This document shows, piece by piece, positions 1 to 6,940 of a stretch of DNA of 15,909 nt (its first letter is position 1; every line of letters starts with the position of its first letter). A program made the position numbers and the translations under genes. The notes beneath the pieces were generated by a model that worked only from the letters and a program-made list of their open reading frames with translations, searched no databases and had not been told where the DNA came from. The stretch spans positions 1 through 15,909 of the forward strand of contig CAKVKI010000030.1 in assembly GCA_934754975.1 (NCBI GenBank), read 5' to 3'. This DNA is from an uncultured Alistipes sp. Its GTDB lineage: Bacteria; Bacteroidota; Bacteroidia; Bacteroidales; Rikenellaceae.

Positions 1-372
1 ATGAAGGAAAGCGCGGCTCGTGATTTATTAATCCCCGATTTCTGCAATCGTATCGGTTACGCCGATTGCACACTGACAAATAACAATGCAGTTATTCGAA
101 ACGCAAAAAAACGTCTCGAAAGAGTCAAATGGCTCAAGTCCCAAGAAGAAAAGGAGTACGAAGTGAACGGATTTCGCGTTGTCGAGAACCCCCAAGAAAA
201 CCGATTCCAAATATTCTTCAGAGACAAGCCTGCAAAAGAAATCCGCCAAAAGCTACACCATGCAGGTTATCGGGGTTCCTACGAAAATAAATGCTGGCAG
301 TGTTACATGAAAAGATGGAATATTGAGGCTGGCAAGCAAATCCTCATGTCTCTCGACAAAGAAAAAATCTAA
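1..372 (+). CDS. C-terminal part of a mobile-element-associated protein, probably 5'-truncated by the window edge
   Basis: This is a 123-residue reading frame starting at the first base of the window, so the true start may lie further left. Residues about 30-50 are a lysine/arginine/glutamate-rich helix. Residues about 55-115 (VNGFRVVENPQENRFQIFF, then KPAKEIRQKL, then CWQCYMKRW) resemble the small C-terminal module I know from proteins on Bacteroidota conjugative and integrative elements, in which a residual-valine strand, a K-P-x-E-x-R helix and a W-Q motif recur. No catalytic motif is visible and I cannot name a function. Base composition and codon use (many AAA, GAA and ATT codons) are clearly AT-richer than in every gene to the right, consistent with horizontal origin. 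The assignment rests on recalled resemblance only. Confidence 0.5.
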   Translation: MKESAARDLLIPDFCNRIGYADCTLTNNNAVIRNAKKRLERVKWLKSQEEKEYEVNGFRVVENPQENRFQIFFRDKPAKEIRQKLHHAGYRGSYENKCWQCYMKRWNIEAGKQILMSLDKEKI

Positions 373-483
373 ATTTTGAACGAATATTTATCCCTGATGG
401 CCTAAATAGCTAAATCAACAAGGTTGATGTTTGTTGATGAATTTTTGTTGCACCGATGCGTAATCTGCTGACTGTCTGAGTGC
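373..483. other. AT-rich junction between mobile-type DNA and the GC-rich lipoprotein genes
   Basis: This short non-coding stretch separates the AT-rich left gene from the GC-rich lipoprotein gene. It contains GTTGATG twice, 10 bp apart (423-429 and 433-439), and AATTTTTG at 440-447, which misses the Bacteroidota -7 consensus by one base and has no correctly spaced TTTG box. There is no convincing promoter, terminator or tRNA. It may be the end of an integrated element. No direct repeat marking an attachment site could be confirmed because only one side is in view. Confidence 0.35.
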
Positions 484-2469
484 ATGACAATCAGCTATTA
501 TATTGCGATCGTCGCCGCAGCCCTCGGATGCGCCTGCAATCCGCTGGCGGATACCGACGACATGGACAACAACGTGCAGGCCACACGCATCGCCTTCTCG
601 CCCGAAGTCGTGACCCTCGACAACGCCGGGCGGAACGCCGAGGAAGACCAGGGACAGGACGTCGTCGTCACGCTCAACCCCAAGGGCCGCAAGTCGATGG
701 CCTGGAGCGCCGAGACGGACAAAACCAAAACATGGTGTACGCTGACCGAACGCAGCGTCACCGACGCCGACGGCGTCACGCACCGCGGATTCCGGATCAC
801 CGCGACCGAAAATACGGCTTACAAGCGCACGGCGACCGTTACCCTCACGGCGGCCGACGGTACGCAGGAGACGCTGCAGGTCGTGCAGACGGGCGTCTAT
901 CCCGATGCCGAAGTCACGGTGGACCCGCGGCAGATCGAGTTCAACGCCGACGAGATCGTCCCGGTCGATGTCAGCTTCACGACCAACATGGGCGACGTCT
1001 ATGCGGTCTCCAAAGACCAGGACGCCGACTGGATTTCGTGGGAGGACATGGGCGGCAATGTGATCCGCTTCACGGCCGCGCCGTGGGACGACGAGGAGCA
1101 GCCGCGCACGGCCAACGTCTATATCACGGTCGGCAGCGAGGAGACGAGCGCCGCCACGGCGAAGATTCCCGTCACGCAGCTGGCCAAAGACCTCTACTGC
1201 TATGTCTGGGGTGCGTCGCTGTTCGATTACGACAAGTTCGAACTCGCCCGGCGCATGACCAAGTCCGAGGCGGGCGTCTATCGCTTCGACGCTTATTTCG
1301 CTACGGGAAATTCGCCCGAAATACGCATCAATACCGTAATGCGCGCCGATTACTACCCCGCTTACGCGCTCGCGGCCGACGGGCGGATCGTCACGCTCAA
1401 TTCGGCGGCGGATGCGGTTCCCGCGGGGCCTGCAATCGACATCGACGGCATGCGTACGCTGACCATCGACCTCAATGCGATGACCTACACCCTGTCGCGC
1501 ATAGCGATCGCCAACTGCATGCCCGACGACGCGGCGGCCGCCTGCCCGTCGAAGGCGTTCCGGACCAAGGACGGCGGCGCAAAGATATGGATGACCCGCA
1601 ACCTGAACTGGAACGGCGGTCCGGAGATCGGCGCGATGAAACTGGGGTCGCGTCTGGTGCCGGCCTATTCCGGTTCGGCGACGTCGGGCGGCTACGATCC
1701 CCAAGACCCCTACATCGAGCGCAATCCCGCCTACGACGAAGAGGAGAGCGGCGGATCGGTCAAGGGCGATCAAGCGGTCACGGACAAGTACGGACGTCTC
1801 TATACGCTCGATGAAATCCTGCTGGGCACGCCCGCCGGCGGATTGGGCCGCGGCATCACCTCGATCGAATGGCCTTCGGCCTACAACGTCGGTTCGACGT
1901 TCGTCGATGCCGTCGGCACGCAGATCACGGCGCGCGTCTTCAAGTCCGCGGAGATGAAAGCCGTGACCGACGACGAGCGGTTCTTCGCCGAAAACCCGGC
2001 GCTCTCGGCCCAGATACAGGGCATCTGCCCCTACGGCTGGCATATCGCCAACTTCCGCGACTGGTACGACCTGGCCTATGCGGCGCTCGACGCTTCGCGC
2101 GGCGATGGGGCCTATCCCGTCCGGGAGGAGATGCTGACCATCGCCAAACTCGTCGCCACCAACGCCAACAACGTAGCTCCGTGGCTCCGCACGCAGGAGG
2201 GCTGGACGAGCAATCCCGCCCGTGCCGCGGGCGCCGACGCCTTCGACTTCAACCTCTATCCGACCGGATGGCGGCTCAACAAGAACGGCTACGGGCAGTA
2301 CGGCGACACGGCCCACTCATGGGTGCCGCTGATCGGTTCCTCGGCCAAGAAAACGTGGCGCCTGAACAACGTGAAGGCAACCAGCAACTACTGGTTCAAC
2401 GACAACCTCGACGCCGGCAATCCGGCCGTGGGCATCCGCTGCGTGAAAAACTACAAAGTCAAGAAGTAA
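484..2469 (+). CDS. Multidomain lipoprotein: two BACON-like domains, SusE/SusF-like domain, FISUMP domain
   Basis: This 661-residue envelope protein probably acts in ligand binding. Residues 1-18 form a weak lipoprotein signal (AALGC / CAC) without the usual basic residues at the start. Residues about 35-137 and 143-234 look like BACON domains, each ending in the typical 'tATVtltaadG...VvQ' or 'VTQ' strand. Residues 237-339 resemble the beta-sandwich repeat of SusE/SusF-like starch-binding proteins (YFATGNSPEIRIN, then TLTIDLNAMTYTL). Residues about 365-656 match the Fibrobacter succinogenes major paralogous (FISUMP) domain: DKYGRLYTLDEIL (434-446), ICPYGWHIANFRDW (514-527), LYPTGWRL (591-598) and VGIRCV (649-654). 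No catalytic residues are evident. It precedes the GDPD gene by 60 bp on the same strand, so the two may be co-transcribed. The start at 484 is the first ATG after an in-frame stop at 469-471 and lacks the A-rich leader seen before neighbouring genes, so the 5' end may be altered. Confidence 0.75.
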   Translation: MTISYYIAIVAAALGCACNPLADTDDMDNNVQATRIAFSPEVVTLDNAGRNAEEDQGQDVVVTLNPKGRKSMAWSAETDKTKTWCTLTERSVTDADGVTHRGFRITATENTAYKRTATVTLTAADGTQETLQVVQTGVYPDAEVTVDPRQIEFNADEIVPVDVSFTTNMGDVYAVSKDQDADWISWEDMGGNVIRFTAAPWDDEEQPRTANVYITVGSEETSAATAKIPVTQLAKDLYCYVWGASLFDYDKFELARRMTKSEAGVYRFDAYFATGNSPEIRINTVMRADYYPAYALAADGRIVTLNSAADAVPAGPAIDIDGMRTLTIDLNAMTYTLSRIAIANCMPDDAAAACPSKAFRTKDGGAKIWMTRNLNWNGGPEIGAMKLGSRLVPAYSGSATSGGYDPQDPYIERNPAYDEEESGGSVKGDQAVTDKYGRLYTLDEILLGTPAGGLGRGITSIEWPSAYNVGSTFVDAVGTQITARVFKSAEMKAVTDDERFFAENPALSAQIQGICPYGWHIANFRDWYDLAYAALDASRGDGAYPVREEMLTIAKLVATNANNVAPWLRTQEGWTSNPARAAGADAFDFNLYPTGWRLNKNGYGQYGDTAHSWVPLIGSSAKKTWRLNNVKATSNYWFNDNLDAGNPAVGIRCVKNYKVKK

Positions 2470-2529
2470 TCAACCGACCGGAGGAGCGCCGGACGACGGG
2501 CGCTCCCCGGTTCAAAACCGACAAGAACA

Positions 2530-3402
2530 ATGAAAAAACTGAAATATCTGCTGACGGCCTGCTGTGCAGCTTCCGTTTGGCTTGCGGCATGCTCAGACGA
2601 CGATTACGAACCGCTGCCCGACTGGTGGTGGAACCAGACGGGCGAAGCGGCGGTCTATCCCGAACCCGCAGCCGTCGATAACAAGGTCGTGGCGCACCGC
2701 GGCTGTTATGCCGAGACCGGATTTCCGCAGAACTCCGTCGCCGGGCTGAAGAAGGCTGTCGAGATGAAGCTCTTCGCTTCGGAGTGCGACATCCACCTGA
2801 CCAAAGACGGCAAAGTGGTCGTCTACCACGACGATTACTACCTCGGCAACACCTGTTTCAAGGACGCCACCTATGCCGAGCTGTGCGCCAAAGGCACGCT
2901 GGCCAACGGCGAGAAGCTGCCGCTGCTGGAGGAGTTTATCGACGTGGTGCTGGAAGGCGGCTCTACGCAGTTGTGGATCGACGTCAAGACGCTCGGCGAC
3001 GAGGCGGGCGGCAATGCGGAAGCGAGCCGGACCGGCATCGCCGCCGCGCAAATCATCCACGAGAAGAGAGCCAAAAATTTCGTGGGATTCATCATCGGCC
3101 GTCTGGCCATACGCGATAAAGTGATTCCCGCGGTTCGCTCGGCGTGGCCCGTGTCGTACGGAGCGGCGGCCTACGGACCGAATGACTTCATCGCCAGGGA
3201 CATTCCGTGGGCCAATATGAAACTCGCGGATTTCGGGCTGGACACCAAGCGGGCCAAGAGCTTTCCCGAAAACAAGGTGCGGCTGAGCCTGTGGCAGATC
3301 GACACCGACGAGCAGATGCAGTGGTATCAGGGCATCCGCAGCGATGTCTACGGCATTACGAACTACCCCCTTAGGATGATGAACAAGCTGGGACTCCGCT
3401 GA
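2530..3402 (+). CDS. Glycerophosphodiester phosphodiesterase (GDPD) family surface lipoprotein
   Basis: This 290-residue protein is predicted to hydrolyse glycerophosphodiesters to glycerol phosphate and an alcohol. A lipoprotein signal ends in LAAC with Cys21, followed by S-D-D-D, the kind of acidic signal that sends Bacteroides lipoproteins to the cell surface. GDPD family hallmarks are present in order: HRG (56-58, catalytic histidine), Q-N-S (67-69, replacing the common E-N-T), E85-x-D87 (metal ligands) followed by LTKDGKVVVYHDD with His100 (general acid/base), WIDVK (149-153, the usual E/D-x-K strand), LWQIDTDEQ (254-262) and the closing GITNYP (275-280) of the TIM barrel. The length is normal for a compact GDPD. 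It is the last gene of the plus-strand pair and is followed by a strong hairpin. The true substrate is open: the family also includes enzymes acting on phospholipid and teichoic-acid-type diesters. Confidence 0.85.
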   Translation: MKKLKYLLTACCAASVWLAACSDDDYEPLPDWWWNQTGEAAVYPEPAAVDNKVVAHRGCYAETGFPQNSVAGLKKAVEMKLFASECDIHLTKDGKVVVYHDDYYLGNTCFKDATYAELCAKGTLANGEKLPLLEEFIDVVLEGGSTQLWIDVKTLGDEAGGNAEASRTGIAAAQIIHEKRAKNFVGFIIGRLAIRDKVIPAVRSAWPVSYGAAAYGPNDFIARDIPWANMKLADFGLDTKRAKSFPENKVRLSLWQIDTDEQMQWYQGIRSDVYGITNYPLRMMNKLGLR

Positions 3403-3421
3403 CGGATTTCCGCATAAAAGA

Positions 3422-3457
3422 ATGCCGCGCCCCGAAAGGAGCGCGGCATCGCTTTTT
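3422..3457. terminator. Bidirectional intrinsic terminator between convergent operons
   Basis: ATGCCGCGC (3422-3430) pairs perfectly with GCGCGGCAT (3441-3449). The inner CC/GG pairs around a GAAA tetraloop extend the stem past one C-A mismatch. On the plus strand the stem is followed by T5 (3453-3457). On the minus strand it is followed by a TTCTTTTA tract. The hairpin lies 19 bp after the GDPD stop and 11 bp after the minus-strand phosphoesterase stop, exactly where both transcripts should end. Confidence 0.85.
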
Positions 3458-3468
3458 GTCGGCCGGAA

Positions 3469-5070
3469 TCAGAATCCGATGAAGTCGGTCTGGAGCTTCG
3501 ACGTGCGGTAGGTGTTGCCCATGCCGTCCTCGACGACAACCTCGAAATCGGCCGTTTCGGGCGTTCCCGAGGTCAGCTTGCCGTAATAATAGTGGTCGAG
3601 CTTCTTGCCCCAGGTGCCGCCCACGCTCTTGCTGTAATAAAGTACGTGGTAAGCATAGGCCCAGTAGTCGCAGGTCGAAACGCGGGTCATATCCCCCACC
3701 TTCGCGCCGTTCTGCCAGAGCGATACTTTCCAGTCGCCGCCCGTGTCGGAGTTCCAGACGTTGGCCACGATGCACTTCGCATCGTTCATGGCCGGGGTGT
3801 TGGCGGCGAAACTGAATGTCAGACTGCCCGAGGCGCCGAATACCTGCTTTGCCGAATAGGCGCGGATCTGGTGGTCGGCGGCCTTGTTGGTCGATTTGTA
3901 ATACTGGTTGGGGATGCTGTTGCCCGAAATTTCATACACGCCGTATCCGTTCGGCGTACCGTCGGCGCAGAGGGTCGAAGTCCACCATGCGCCGCAGGCG
4001 GCGCCGTGGATGTGTTCGAGGATCTTTTTGCCGTTGCGGGTGTGGATGTACTTCTGCTGGTAGTGCGTGTGCCCGATCATGATGTGCGCTTCGGCGAATT
4101 CCGAGAGCAGGTCGAGTACCCCGGCGTGATTCATATGGCTTTCGTCGGTCTGGCTCGTGCCGCCGCGGAACGGCATATGCGCGCAGAAGATCACCAGCTT
4201 GTCCTTCGCTACGTGCGACAGGTCCTGACGGAGCCATTCGAGCTGCTGGTCGGTGATGCCGCCCTTGTAGTTGGTCGAAGGGGTGCTGCCGCCGACGTAG
4301 AAGACGTTGTCCATCGACACGATGTGGGCGTTGCCGCGGTTGAACGAGTAGTTGCGCGGCCCGAACTGCGATTCGAAATTGGCGGCGGCCTTGTCGTCCG
4401 AAGTCTCGGTCTTCAGGTGGTCGTGGTTGCCGATGGTCTGGAAGATCGTCAGGTTGCGGTTGGCCATCGACTCCTTCATGTTGCTCCACAGGTCGGGCGT
4501 GTCGAAGACGATGTCGCCGAGCGTGATGCCGTACACGGCGCGCCCTTTGGCTTTGAACGCTTCGACCGTCTCCTCGATGTCGGGAATGGTTTCGTTGACG
4601 TAACGGCTGATGTCGGCCGTGCTGGCGCACTGCGGGTCGGCGATGCAGACCAGCGTGAAGTCGGTTTCGGGAGCGGCCAGCGGCTTGAGTACGAAGTCGT
4701 GGCGGTCGGCGATGTTCTTATGGACGATTTCCGCGTAGAACAACGGGTAATTGTCCGCCGAGGTGTTGATCTCATACCCTGCCGGCGTGCTGTACCAGAC
4801 AAACCGCGCCTTCTTGTAGCGGGTCATCTGGTAGACGCCGTTGGCGTCGGTGGCCACGCTGCTGTAACCGTCCGACACGACCACGCCCTGCACGGGTTTG
4901 CCCGACGTGTCGGTCACCAGTCCGTAGAGGGTCGTACCCTCGCCGAGCTGCGTGCCGTTAAGCTCGGTCTCGACGCCGGGTTCGCGGCCCTCGCCGTCCG
5001 ATTTGTCGTTGCTGCACGCCAGCAGGAGCGCGGCCGCCATACAGCAGAATAACATGATTTTTGTCTTCAT
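3469..5070 (-). CDS. Calcineurin-like metallophosphoesterase lipoprotein
   Basis: This 533-residue dimetal phosphoesterase is predicted to be lipid-anchored. The start at 5070 is preferred over the ATG at 5109: it begins MKTKIM with a proper signal and lipobox (LLAC, Cys19), it is preceded by an A-rich leader, and it avoids overlap with the susD-like stop. Residues about 46-130 form a carboxypeptidase-regulatory-like beta domain (GKPVQGVVVSDG, then TDANGVYQM). Residues about 137-385 hold the catalytic fold: D145-x-Q147, GDIVFD (185-190), GNHD (214-217), AH (297-298) and GHTH (333-336). Residues about 386-533 form a C-terminal beta domain, as in Bacteroides proteins of the MetallophosN/Metallophos/MetallophosC type. 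The first motif is D-x-Q rather than D-x-H. The gene is third in the minus-strand operon, 22 bp after the susD-like stop, which ties its activity to the transporter's ligand. It could be a phosphodiesterase or a phosphomonoesterase. Confidence 0.88.
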   Translation of the reverse strand: MKTKIMLFCCMAAALLLACSNDKSDGEGREPGVETELNGTQLGEGTTLYGLVTDTSGKPVQGVVVSDGYSSVATDANGVYQMTRYKKARFVWYSTPAGYEINTSADNYPLFYAEIVHKNIADRHDFVLKPLAAPETDFTLVCIADPQCASTADISRYVNETIPDIEETVEAFKAKGRAVYGITLGDIVFDTPDLWSNMKESMANRNLTIFQTIGNHDHLKTETSDDKAAANFESQFGPRNYSFNRGNAHIVSMDNVFYVGGSTPSTNYKGGITDQQLEWLRQDLSHVAKDKLVIFCAHMPFRGGTSQTDESHMNHAGVLDLLSEFAEAHIMIGHTHYQQKYIHTRNGKKILEHIHGAACGAWWTSTLCADGTPNGYGVYEISGNSIPNQYYKSTNKAADHQIRAYSAKQVFGASGSLTFSFAANTPAMNDAKCIVANVWNSDTGGDWKVSLWQNGAKVGDMTRVSTCDYWAYAYHVLYYSKSVGGTWGKKLDHYYYGKLTSGTPETADFEVVVEDGMGNTYRTSKLQTDFIGF

Positions 5071-5092
5071 ATCTGTTGTTTTTATTGTCCTC

Positions 5093-6928
5093 TTACTTCC
5101 AGAGCGCATTTTGTTCGAGATTGGGGTTGCGTGTGATCGCCGTCAGCGGGATCGGGCGCAGGTACTTTTTCTCGTCCCATACGCGCTTGTATTCCCAGAC
5201 GATGTTGCCCTCGCCGTTGAGCGAGAAGGTCTGGTTGGCGCCCGTGTTCGAAATGGCGATCGAATGTTCGGTATCCTCGCCCGGACGGATGTAGAAGTCG
5301 GGCACGGGATCGCCGTTGTCGTCGGTGCTGCGGCCCGTGTAGTCGTAGGTGTAGTTCGTGCTGCCGATGTAGATGCCCGTCCACGGGTTGTTGTCGCTCG
5401 TCAGCAGGTCGCCCATGTGCCAGCGCATGCAGTCGTCCCAGCGAAGCCCCATTTCGAGACAAAGCTCGATACCGCGCTCGCGGCGCACTTCGAGAATCCA
5501 TTTGTCGGTCACCGTATTGAGGAAATAGGCCTCCATGTAGGGGGCGGCCTTGGCGGGAACGACCGACGTCACACCGGCGCGGCTGCGCAGCGGCGCGATG
5601 GTCTGCTCCCAGACGGCGGCGTCCATTTCACCCAGCTCGGCTTTGGCTTCGGCATAGTTGAGCAGCACCTCGGCATAGCGGATGATCGGCAGCGAGTTCC
5701 AGCTGGCCGCTTTCGAAAGCACGTTGTCGGCATCGTCGTCGATCGACCACTTGATCGGATGGTAGCCCGTGCGGGTCACCTTCCAGTTGGGCGAATAGGG
5801 CACCGTGCGGCCGCTGATCTTCATCTGGTACGAGGGGTTGATGACCGTCTGCGCCATGCGGGCGTCGCGGCCTTCGAACTCGTGGATAAAGTCGATGGTC
5901 CTGTACCCGTCGATGTCCGTAAAGGGCGTGCCCTTAGTCGTGAGATAAGTATTCATGAACTTCTTGGTCATGGCGATCTTGGTGCCGTAGGTCGGCGAAT
6001 AGTAATACCAGCTGGTTTCGTGGAACGCCGAAAGCTCCTTGCTGTATTCGCGGCCGAAGATCACCTCCTGCGTCAGCAGTCCGGCGCTGGTGAACAGCGA
6101 GCGGTAGGCGGTCTTCACGTCGCCCGTCACGAGCGAATAAGGGCCTTTGTCCATAATCTCCTTGGCCGCAGCGGCGGCTTCGCGCAGGAATTTATCGTTG
6201 GCGTTGTAAACGTTGTTCTGCCACGGTTTGTCGGACGACGGCTCGCGCGAATGGTACTTGCGGAAGGTGCCTTCATAGAGGCATACGCGCGATTTGAACG
6301 CCAGCGCCACCCATTTGTTTATTAGGGCCGAACCTTTCGTGTACTTGGCGTCGGCCAGGCAGTAGGTGCTAGCGAACGTGAGGTCTTCGAGTACTTTGTC
6401 CATAACCTGTTCGCGGCTGTCGCGGGGTTTGGTCAGGGCCTCCTTGTCGCTGGCCGAGATCGTGAAGTCGTACCAGGGCACGGCGCCGAAAGTCTGTATC
6501 TTGTCGTAGTAGAACCATGCGCGCCAGAAACGGGCCACGCCTTCGTAATGGTTGTAGACTTCGTCGCTTACGCGGCCTTTGCAGCGGTACATGTTGTCGA
6601 GCATGTAATTGACGCGGCGCAGGTTGGTCCAGTTGCTTTCGGCCCATCCCGTCTGGTTGTCGGGCGAGACGTTGCCGTCGGGACGCAGCAGGTCGGTGGC
6701 AATATCCACGGCGCAGTAGTCGGCGTTGATGTCGCCGCGCGTGATGGTCCCGTCGCCGGGGATCATCTTCTGGATGAATCCGTTGGCGTAAAGTTCCAGG
6801 TCGGTCTCCGATTTCCAGAACTCGTCGCTGCCGATCTGGTCGTAGGTGTCGCGCGTCAGGAAGTCCTCGCAGGAGGTCATCCCCGCGGCCGCAACGGTCA
6901 TCAGCGTGTATAATAAGATTTTTTTCAT
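5093..6928 (-). CDS. SusD/RagB-family surface nutrient-binding lipoprotein
   Basis: This 611-residue lid protein partners the SusC-like transporter at the outer membrane. The signal peptide ends in MTSC (Cys20), followed by EDFLTRD, typical of SusD proteins. Family marks are EGVARFWRAWFYYDKIQTFG (129-148, the conserved TPR helix preceding 'VPWYD'), IRYAEVLLNYAEAKAELG (416-433), RRERGIELCLEMGLRWDD (482-499) and the C-terminal PIPLTAITRNPNLEQN (592-607). It starts 12 bp after the susC-like stop, so the two are surely co-transcribed and probably form the usual SusC2D2 pedal-bin complex. The ligand-binding surface cannot be predicted from sequence. Length and composition are normal for the family. 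Confidence 0.96.
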   Translation of the reverse strand: MKKILLYTLMTVAAAGMTSCEDFLTRDTYDQIGSDEFWKSETDLELYANGFIQKMIPGDGTITRGDINADYCAVDIATDLLRPDGNVSPDNQTGWAESNWTNLRRVNYMLDNMYRCKGRVSDEVYNHYEGVARFWRAWFYYDKIQTFGAVPWYDFTISASDKEALTKPRDSREQVMDKVLEDLTFASTYCLADAKYTKGSALINKWVALAFKSRVCLYEGTFRKYHSREPSSDKPWQNNVYNANDKFLREAAAAAKEIMDKGPYSLVTGDVKTAYRSLFTSAGLLTQEVIFGREYSKELSAFHETSWYYYSPTYGTKIAMTKKFMNTYLTTKGTPFTDIDGYRTIDFIHEFEGRDARMAQTVINPSYQMKISGRTVPYSPNWKVTRTGYHPIKWSIDDDADNVLSKAASWNSLPIIRYAEVLLNYAEAKAELGEMDAAVWEQTIAPLRSRAGVTSVVPAKAAPYMEAYFLNTVTDKWILEVRRERGIELCLEMGLRWDDCMRWHMGDLLTSDNNPWTGIYIGSTNYTYDYTGRSTDDNGDPVPDFYIRPGEDTEHSIAISNTGANQTFSLNGEGNIVWEYKRVWDEKKYLRPIPLTAITRNPNLEQNALWK

Positions 6929-6940
6929 GGTTGCAGTCGG

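Noticed and set aside
1..483. A defined attachment site or integrase core at the left edge
   Set aside because: Only a 7-bp GTTGATG repeat pair is visible. No integrase, tRNA or matching direct repeat is in the window, so an att site cannot be called.
415..2316. A 633-codon open frame on the minus strand opposite the FISUMP lipoprotein
   Set aside because: It is a codon-bias shadow of a gene with clear BACON and FISUMP motifs. It has no signal, motif or sensible composition.
5071..5109. An upstream ATG at 5109 as start of the metallophosphoesterase
   Set aside because: It would add 13 residues rich in basic and polar amino acids before the signal peptide and overlap the end of the susD-like gene. 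The ATG at 5070 gives a standard MKTK...LLAC signal and has an A-rich leader.
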